This document shows, piece after piece, positions 1 to 5,035 of a stretch of 5,881 nucleotides of DNA. The stretch comes from an uncultured Lachnospiraceae bacterium (GTDB lineage Bacteria; Bacillota; Clostridia; Lachnospirales; Lachnospiraceae). The notes beneath the pieces were generated by a model. It was not told the DNA's origin and made no database searches. It was given only the letters and a program-made list of their open reading frames with translations. The stretch is taken from the NCBI GenBank assembly GCA_947175305.1, contig CAMWMO010000121.1:1-5881 (forward strand), given 5' to 3'. The first letter of the stretch is position 1. Every line of letters begins with the position of its first letter. Both the position numbers and the translations under genes were made by a program.

Positions 1-803
1 TTACCCAGAAATCGCACCTTATCAACTATCCCCAGCTCTTTACATTTTTCCTCCATGGCGGACCTGTCCGCACCATCACCCAGAAGAAGCAGCGCCGCAT
101 CGGCTCTTTCTTTGCAGACAACCGCGAACACATCCAGCAGATAGGGATGATTTTTCTGATATTCAAACCGGCCCACATGCCCCAGTACCAGGTGTTCCGA
201 AAGGCCAAGCTGCGCCCGCATCTCGCCCCGCACCTTCTCATCATAGGTAAAACGGCTTACATCGATGGCATTGTGGATGATCTTAATCTCTCCTGCCTCC
301 ATAGCCGCCTTGCCGAACACATCCTCACCCGCCAGAATCGAGCAGGCAAAACAACGGTCCGCCTTTTTTGCAAGTCCCCGTCTGAAAAATTTCGTGGCAA
401 ACCCCTTTGGCCCCTTCACTACGCCCGCGTTTCTGGCGTGGGCCACCGTGACGGGCACCCCGGCCTTCTTGGCAATGGGAAGATAGATCCCAGCCGTGCT
501 GGTCATATGCCCCTGCACCACCCGAAACTCCCGATGCGCAGTAAAAAAAGCCTGCACAGCTCTCCTGTAAGAAAAGTAATTATATACCTTAAATTTGGGG
601 AGCACATAAATATGCCCTCCCAAAGCCTGAATCTCCTCGTCGTAAAACTCCGGTTTTCTTGCATTCGCATCTGCTGAATGCACCAAAAAATCAAACTGAA
701 TCTCTTCTCTGTCCATCTGCCGGTAGAGATCCATGATACGGCTCTCCGCGCCGCCAAGTCCCACACCGCCGAGTACGTGCAGTACATGTATCGGTTTTGT
801 CAT
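1..803 (-). CDS. GT4 family glycosyltransferase, EpsF/CapM-like (N-terminal part, cut by left edge)
   Basis: This gene encodes a probable cytoplasmic retaining GT-B glycosyltransferase that adds one sugar from a nucleotide donor to a growing lipid-linked polysaccharide unit. The frame is open for 267 codons from the ATG at 803-801 to the left edge, where the last codons read KVRFLG. Visible GT4 landmarks are the N-terminal glycine loop GLGGAE (residues 15-20), the domain-linking stretch NAIDVSRF (178-185), the donor-site motif GRFEYQKNH (211-219, with Arg212 and Lys217), and LLLLGDG (238-244). The EX7E motif and the rest of the second Rossmann domain lie outside the window. The start overlaps the stop of the formyltransferase gene as ATGA (4 bases), which implies translational coupling; an AAGGGGG site sits 10 bases upstream. 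Family assignment is firm. Donor and acceptor cannot be read from the sequence; the N-terminal style resembles EpsF-like enzymes of Bacillota exopolysaccharide loci. Confidence 0.9.
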   Translation of the reverse strand, partial: MTKPIHVLHVLGGVGLGGAESRIMDLYRQMDREEIQFDFLVHSADANARKPEFYDEEIQALGGHIYVLPKFKVYNYFSYRRAVQAFFTAHREFRVVQGHMTSTAGIYLPIAKKAGVPVTVAHARNAGVVKGPKGFATKFFRRGLAKKADRCFACSILAGEDVFGKAAMEAGEIKIIHNAIDVSRFTYDEKVRGEMRAQLGLSEHLVLGHVGRFEYQKNHPYLLDVFAVVCKERADAALLLLGDGADRSAMEEKCKELGIVDKVRFLG

Positions 804-1720
804 TCCAGCACATCCCCCTTGTCAAGCGAAAGACTGCTCTCATAGCGGTCGATCAGAAGCGAGCCGTCCACTGTCCGCACTACAGGCTTGCCGTCAAAGA
901 CGTCGATCACCTCTCCCGGCGCATATTCAGAAAAATCGATCATCTCATCAAAGGGATGCGCCTCCCAGATCCGCACTTCCGCCTCCCGGCACAGGGCAAA
1001 GGCCCCTGGGAAGGGTGCAGCCACTCCGCGGATCAAGTTATAAATATCACGTGTTCTTTTATGGAAGTCTATTTTCCCGTCCGCCGCCGTCCGCTTCTCA
1101 TACCAGGAATCAAAATCCTTAGAATCCGTTCTGATCTCGATGTGCCCGCTCTCGTAAGCCGCCAAAAGCTTACGGATCAGGCGTTTCGAACAGATCATAT
1201 TCTTATACTGGGCCGTGCGGATGTCATCGTGGGGCGTGATAGAGAACATCTCCGTAGCAAACACATTCGGGCTGTCCGCCTTCTCATCATAGCGGAAAAG
1301 ATTCAGATTGAACCGGGTATCTCCCAAAATAACAGACCAGTTTAAGGGGGAGCGCCCTCTCCCGAAGGGCAGATAGCCGCTGTTGCCGTGAAAGCCGTAA
1401 ACGCCGTGCTTAAAGCAGTCCAACACAGATTTCGGCATAAGCCGCTGCCATCCCATGGAAATACCGATATCAAACTCATTCTCCCGCATGAACTTCTGCG
1501 TCTTTTCGTCTGTCAGGAAATAGCTGTCCGCCTCATGCACGGGAATGCCGTATCTTTCTGTCAGGATGGACAGACCCTTGTAACCGGACACCTGATTTTT
1601 CTTCGTCACCTCCGGACTGATCGTGATGACCAGATCCACGGGGCATATCTCCTCCCTGATAAAATTGATGATATTCTCGGAGGTATCCTTCACTCCGAAC
1701 ACAACCACTTTATATTTCAT
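800..1720 (-). CDS. Formyltransferase-family protein, likely nucleotide-sugar N-formyltransferase with altered active-site motif
   Basis: The 306-residue product has the layout of the formyltransferase family (methionyl-tRNA formyltransferase, ArnA N-domain, VioF/QdtF). An N-terminal Rossmann-like domain starts at KVVVFGV (4-10), a GWQRLMP stretch lies at 90-96, the folate-site motif FHGNSGYLPFGRGRSPLNW at 110-128, and the catalytic-acid segment DEKADSP at 145-151. A C-terminal part with DGKIDF (214-219) and IRGVAAPFPGA (230-240) matches the second domain of such enzymes. Length is close to methionyl-tRNA formyltransferase, but the setting in a polysaccharide cluster argues for N-formylation of an amino sugar from N10-formyl-tetrahydrofolate. 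The usual Asn-x-His is Gly109-Phe110-His111 here; His111 and Asp149 are kept, but the family's DSG/DTG is DSP. Its start lies 13 bases after the GT10 stop, behind GGGAGAG; its end overlaps the GT4 gene by 4 bases. The fold is confident; substrate and activity are inferred. Confidence 0.85.
   Translation of the reverse strand: MKYKVVVFGVKDTSENIINFIREEICPVDLVITISPEVTKKNQVSGYKGLSILTERYGIPVHEADSYFLTDEKTQKFMRENEFDIGISMGWQRLMPKSVLDCFKHGVYGFHGNSGYLPFGRGRSPLNWSVILGDTRFNLNLFRYDEKADSPNVFATEMFSITPHDDIRTAQYKNMICSKRLIRKLLAAYESGHIEIRTDSKDFDSWYEKRTAADGKIDFHKRTRDIYNLIRGVAAPFPGAFALCREAEVRIWEAHPFDEMIDFSEYAPGEVIDVFDGKPVVRTVDGSLLIDRYESSLSLDKGDVLE
814..820 (-). promoter_or_regulatory. Ribosome binding site for the GT4 gene
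   Basis: AAGGGGG lies inside the last codons of the formyltransferase gene, 10 bases upstream of the ATG at 803-801. A nearer ATG at 813-811 is in a different frame. The site and the ATGA overlap together fix the GT4 start. Confidence 0.55.
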
Positions 1721-1733
1721 AGCTCTCCCATCC

Positions 1734-2669
1734 TTATTTTTTCATCAGATAGTGCTCATAGAGATAATCCTGCATATTCACATATTCACGGACCCTCTCA
1801 TAATTATGAAGCACCGCCTGCAATCTCTCTTCATAGTCCTCTCGTGTACATGTCTTTAATACATCCTTTATATTTGCAAGCTGTTTTTCCGTTACCGTAA
1901 TAATTCCATCCGCATCAAAATACCGGTCAATTTTTTGTGCTCCCAGATATATGGGAATCGTCTGTGCTGCAAAACAGTTCGTGATCTTTTCAGTAAAAAA
2001 ATAATCTGAAATATCGTTTTCAATAATAATGGAATATCTGTAATCTCTGAGACTTTCATCAACTAAACATGGACTGCCACCGTCAAAGGTTCCGAAAGTA
2101 TCTGCCAAATGGTTCCTTTTACAGTAACGACTCACTTCCATTCTGACTTCATGCAAATGACATAAGGTCTTTGCCGAAGAAATAATCGAAACATCCTTGG
2201 TCTTCTTCGAATATGCCTCCGAATCCCACATAAATTGATTCTCACGTCCGTACCAAACGCTTGCACAGATTGGATAAAACTTGGCATTCTCAATTTCATC
2301 AAGAATCCTGTCATCGTAGGTAAAGATATATTTAAACTCTTTCTCAAGCCCCTTATGTCTGTGAAACACCTCGTAATCCTGTGGCACAATTGTTCTTGAC
2401 TCCGTCAGCATGCCATATTTTACCAATGGCCTGCCCATCGTCTTTGGCATTTCCTCCGGACCATAAAAATGTGTATCAAGTCCATAATTGTAGCGATCCC
2501 AAAAAAAATATTTCCCCTCATGTCCAAAGGGCGCATGCCTGGAATGCCTGTTTTTAATAAAATATGTCTCGAGCGGCTGCCCCTCTGCGTTATAGATCTT
2601 CGGCATCGTGCCGTCAATCTCATATTCCTTTGCTATCTGTATGTGATAGCCGGCAAGTCTAAACTCCAT
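1734..2669 (-). CDS. GT10 (fucosyltransferase-fold) glycosyltransferase
   Basis: The 311-residue protein is a probable cytoplasmic GT-B glycosyltransferase of family GT10, whose characterised members transfer fucose from GDP-fucose to GlcNAc in alpha-1,3 or alpha-1,4 linkage. The signature is the C-terminal donor-binding stretch at 210-233: YRYSIIIEN (210-218, with Glu217 and Asn218), then DYFFTEKITNCF (222-233), followed by PIYLGA (239-244). Upstream are KKTKDVSIISSAK (155-167), which matches the family's K-x-VSxIxS-x-K block, an Arg at 176, and YIFTYDDRIL (114-123). There is no signal peptide or membrane segment. The ATG at 2669-2667 follows AGAGGGA with a 5-base gap. No GDP-fucose synthesis gene is in view, so the donor is uncertain. 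Base composition is clearly unlike the neighbours (about 40% G+C by hand count), suggesting transfer. The family call is firm; fucose as the donor is only the default assumption. Confidence 0.88.
   Translation of the reverse strand: MEFRLAGYHIQIAKEYEIDGTMPKIYNAEGQPLETYFIKNRHSRHAPFGHEGKYFFWDRYNYGLDTHFYGPEEMPKTMGRPLVKYGMLTESRTIVPQDYEVFHRHKGLEKEFKYIFTYDDRILDEIENAKFYPICASVWYGRENQFMWDSEAYSKKTKDVSIISSAKTLCHLHEVRMEVSRYCKRNHLADTFGTFDGGSPCLVDESLRDYRYSIIIENDISDYFFTEKITNCFAAQTIPIYLGAQKIDRYFDADGIITVTEKQLANIKDVLKTCTREDYEERLQAVLHNYERVREYVNMQDYLYEHYLMKK
2501..2508 (-). repeat. Homopolymer tract of eight T in the coding strand of the GT10 gene
   Basis: Eight A on the plus strand (eight T in the coding strand) span the codons for Tyr54-Phe55-Phe56-Trp57 of the GT10 protein. 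A second run of seven lies at 1995-2001, over the Phe codons of DYFFTEK in the donor-binding motif. The frame is intact at both. Gain or loss of one base at either would truncate the enzyme. Confidence 0.55.
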
Positions 2670-2715
2670 ACCAGTCCCTCTGTATCCCGCGCACTACGCA
2701 GTCCTCCGACAGCGC
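2670..2715 (-). other. 46-base gap between epimerase and GT10 genes
   Basis: This is the longest non-coding stretch in the window. It is G+C-rich (30 of 46 bases by hand count), in contrast to the GT10 gene that follows. Apart from the GT10 ribosome binding site I see no promoter elements and no hairpin followed by a T run. In the epimerase frame it stays open for 15 codons past the TAG and ends at a TAG just inside the GT10 gene, which may be chance. Confidence 0.5.
2675..2681 (-). promoter_or_regulatory. Ribosome binding site for the GT10 gene
   Basis: AGAGGGA lies in the 46-base gap after the epimerase, 5 bases before the ATG at 2669. It supports this start and shows that the GT10 gene has its own initiation site rather than relying on overlap with the upstream gene. 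Confidence 0.6.
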
Positions 2716-3693
2716 CTACTTCAAATACTCTTTATACCAGTCGATGGCAAGGGTGATCCCCTTTTCAAAATCGTACTCCGGATCGTATCCCAAAAGCGTT
2801 CTCGCCTTGCTGATATCCGCATTGGAATCCCGCACATCGCCCGGTCTCGGCGGTCCGAAATTCGGGGGCACCTCTATCCCCAGCGCCTTGCAGAGATGAT
2901 TATATAAGTCGATCAGGTAGAGTCGTCCGCCCGCACCGATATTGAAGGCCTCCCCCGCCGCTGTACTGTCCGCCTTGCAGGCGCGCAGATTGGCCTCGAT
3001 CACATTATCGATGTAGGTGAAATCCCTCGATTGTCTGCCGTCACCGTTGATGGTGGGTGTCTCCCCGTGCAGGAGCTGCTTTAAAAACTTCGGGATCACC
3101 GCCGCGTACATACCGTCGGGATCTTGTCTGCGGCCAAACACATTGAAATAGCGCAGACCGTAAGTATCCAGTCCGTACAGCTGCTTGTAAAGCCGCCCGT
3201 ACTCCTCGTCTGTTTTCTTCGTCAGAGCGTAGGGGGAGAGCACCTTCCCCTCCTGTCCCTCCTTCTTCGGCAGGATCGTGGAATCCCCGTAAACGGAGGA
3301 GCTGGAAGCGTAAACGAATTTTTTGACACCGTTTGTACGAGCCGCCTCCATCATATTCAATGTGCCGCGGATATTGATCTCCTCATACAAAAGCGGCATC
3401 GCGATACTTCTGGGCACGCTGCCCCAGGCCGCCTGATTGAGCACATAATCCACATCCTTACAGGCCTCCATGCAAGTATCCAGATCCCGGATATCTCCCT
3501 TGATAAAGGTAAACCCGTCGTTTCCCTCCAAGGGCTCAATATTCTCATATTTTCCGGTGGACAGATCGTCCAGACACCGCACGGTATAACCCATGCCGAC
3601 CAGCGCCTCACAGAGATTCGAGCCGATAAAACCCGCTCCTCCCGTCACCAGAAAAATACTGTCCTTGTCAAATGTGATCTCCTGATAGCCCAT
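2716..3693 (-). CDS. UDP-N-acetylhexosamine 4-epimerase, TviC/VipB/WbpP-type extended SDR
   Basis: The 325-residue enzyme is an NAD-dependent extended short-chain dehydrogenase that inverts C4 of a UDP-sugar in the cytoplasm. The NAD-binding motif TGGAGFIG is at 17-24, followed by the acidic pair Asp42-Asp43. A serine cluster SSSS at 130-133 and Tyr155-x-x-x-Lys159 (YALTK) form the catalytic set. NQAAWGSVPRSI (86-97), RYFNVFGRRQDP (181-192) and GDGRQSRDFTYID (217-229) are typical of the group that handles N-acetylated UDP-hexosamines (WbpP, TviC). Length is close to that of such epimerases and all core motifs are present, so it should be active. With the dehydrogenase encoded two genes upstream it predicts UDP-GalNAcA, whichever step comes first. 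The gene begins inside the end of the membrane-protein gene (26-base overlap), with GGAGGT 11 bases before its ATG. Dehydrogenase and epimerase genes are often adjacent in other clusters; here one gene separates them. Confidence 0.93.
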   Translation of the reverse strand: MGYQEITFDKDSIFLVTGGAGFIGSNLCEALVGMGYTVRCLDDLSTGKYENIEPLEGNDGFTFIKGDIRDLDTCMEACKDVDYVLNQAAWGSVPRSIAMPLLYEEINIRGTLNMMEAARTNGVKKFVYASSSSVYGDSTILPKKEGQEGKVLSPYALTKKTDEEYGRLYKQLYGLDTYGLRYFNVFGRRQDPDGMYAAVIPKFLKQLLHGETPTINGDGRQSRDFTYIDNVIEANLRACKADSTAAGEAFNIGAGGRLYLIDLYNHLCKALGIEVPPNFGPPRPGDVRDSNADISKARTLLGYDPEYDFEKGITLAIDWYKEYLK

Positions 3694-5035
3694 CTTTCTT
3701 CAGTACCTCCCGAATCAATAAATAGAATGCAATATAGAACAATGAAAAACCGTATATCATATAACGCGACAGACACATGATCGTAATGGATGTGGCGCAA
3801 ACATTTGCAACAATGAACAAAAGCGCCACGCCCATGACCACCACCGCCTGAAACCGCCTTTTGACACATGCCAGCCACAGGGAAAGGCCCACTGCTGCCA
3901 GATAAAGGAAGAGCGCCGCGAAATTAACGAGCGGATGCACCACCGCAATACTCCTGACAAAACCGTTGCGGCAAAGCAGGATATAGTCGTAAAGCCATTG
4001 TCCGAAACAAGCCGGCAAAAGCTTTTTGATCATCTGCCCGGCCATCTCGTCGGACATACTGCTCTGCTCATAGTAGTCCACTTTACCCAGACTGAAATAA
4101 TAAGCCGACAGCTCCGCCTCCAAAATCTGAAATTTCAGTATATCGTGGTTTTCCTCCAGATAGGCGGCCCGCTCTCCAAAGCTGTCCCCGGCAAAGCGAT
4201 AGTTCACCCCCTGCTCCTGTGCTTTCTGATAAAAGCTGTCAAAAAACGCCTGCGCCATATCCCCTTCCTCAAAGACCTCTCTGTCCTCCTCATCACAGGC
4301 ATAGATCACGTTGGTCAGCGTATTGACCTGCCCGTAGGTATTGCCCATAAAATAGCCGGTGACAAAATAGTTATACACATGTACCGTCAGATTCCGCATC
4401 AGAAAAACGAGGAGCACCACCGACACCGCAATCAATAACACTTGATATTTTTTATGCATCAAAATCTTTATACCGTAGAGCAGTGCCCACAGAAGGATCG
4501 TGGTCATCATCTGCCCTCTGGTCATGGAGAGCAGATAAGCGAGGAGAAGTGCAAACACTGCGTCCCGCCCCCTGTCCTCAAAGAGCATGCGCAGCAGGAA
4601 ATACACAAAAAAGGTAAACAGCGGAATGCACAGCGCTTCGCTCATCACCGAATTTTCCAAAAAAATATGCAATGCCGACACATACCGCGTGATCAGATGC
4701 GGCGCAAGCTGTACCGCCACCACCAGAAGCTCCTCCCACAGCCGAAGCCCAAACCGGCTTGTCAGATACTCGCTGAGCACCGTGATCCCCAGAGCCGTAA
4801 GCATCCCCTGCACCGCCATAGCCGTGGTGAGATAGTTCTCCCCCAGAAGCCGTCTGAAGGCCGCCAGATACAACGGATAGAGCGGTTCCCTGTGAATATG
4901 CATGGTGATATATTGTTGGGAATCATTATAGACTCCGACTCCACAGACTGCAAGCAGTCCCAGAAAAAAGACGAGAAGCCCTGCGAAAAGGCACAGAGCT
5001 CTCCTTCGTTCTCTATTCAATCCTACAATCTCCAA
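3668..5035 (-). CDS. Polytopic membrane protein, candidate GT-C-type glycosyltransferase or polysaccharide polymerase
   Basis: I do not recognise a named family for this 455-residue protein. Reading hydrophobicity by eye gives about ten membrane segments: 11-33, 67-90, 101-117, 133-152, 158-171, 174-190, 199-213, 365-390, 396-418 and 422-442. Basic stretches (RERRR 8-12, MHKKY 193-197, VKRR 391-394, REVLKK 442-447) all fall on one side, so both ends should be cytoplasmic. Residues 214-364 form one large outside loop rich in acidic and aromatic residues. The first outside loop carries YNDSQQY (36-42) with Asp38, then HREPLYPLYL (48-57). An acidic residue in this loop followed by a proline-rich entry to the next segment is typical of GT-C transferases that use lipid-linked donors. 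In a capsule cluster it could modify or polymerise lipid-linked units. The start is TTG at 5035 (or TTG at 5020); no ATG precedes the first membrane segment. It overlaps the dehydrogenase by 13 bases and the epimerase by 26. Membrane topology is solid; the catalytic role is a guess. Confidence 0.85.
   Translation of the reverse strand: MEIVGLNRERRRALCLFAGLLVFFLGLLAVCGVGVYNDSQQYITMHIHREPLYPLYLAAFRRLLGENYLTTAMAVQGMLTALGITVLSEYLTSRFGLRLWEELLVVAVQLAPHLITRYVSALHIFLENSVMSEALCIPLFTFFVYFLLRMLFEDRGRDAVFALLLAYLLSMTRGQMMTTILLWALLYGIKILMHKKYQVLLIAVSVVLLVFLMRNLTVHVYNYFVTGYFMGNTYGQVNTLTNVIYACDEEDREVFEEGDMAQAFFDSFYQKAQEQGVNYRFAGDSFGERAAYLEENHDILKFQILEAELSAYYFSLGKVDYYEQSSMSDEMAGQMIKKLLPACFGQWLYDYILLCRNGFVRSIAVVHPLVNFAALFLYLAAVGLSLWLACVKRRFQAVVVMGVALLFIVANVCATSITIMCLSRYMIYGFSLFYIAFYLLIREVLKKDGLSGDHI
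3705..3710 (-). promoter_or_regulatory. Ribosome binding site for the epimerase gene
   Basis: GGAGGT sits within the coding sequence of the membrane protein, 11 bases before the epimerase ATG at 3693. The gap is a little long, but no other start lies closer in frame and the resulting N-terminus (16 residues before TGGAGFIG) suits the family. Placing the site inside the upstream gene's last codons suggests coupled translation. Confidence 0.6.

Noticed and set aside
147..677. Plus-strand reading frame of 176 codons opposite the left-hand glycosyltransferase
   Set aside because: The minus-strand GT4 frame is open from 803 to the edge with ordered family motifs; the plus frame has none.
503..787. 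Minus-strand reading frame of 94 codons inside the GT4 gene, and a similar one at 26-244
   Set aside because: Both are out-of-frame shadows of the GT4 coding sequence, which is a single uninterrupted frame; they are not evidence of a frameshift.
797..1345. A 182-codon plus-strand reading frame opposite the formyltransferase
   Set aside because: No recognisable domain; it lies antisense to a well-formed formyltransferase gene in a high-G+C region where chance open frames are common.
2686..2705. Possible hairpin or terminator in the gap after the epimerase
   Set aside because: Only a short GC-rich stretch with no convincing inverted repeat and no following T run; the gene spacing argues for readthrough.
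3124..3780. A 218-codon plus-strand reading frame opposite the epimerase
   Set aside because: The minus strand carries a complete epimerase with all motifs here. The plus frame has no recognisable domain and runs across two minus-strand genes.
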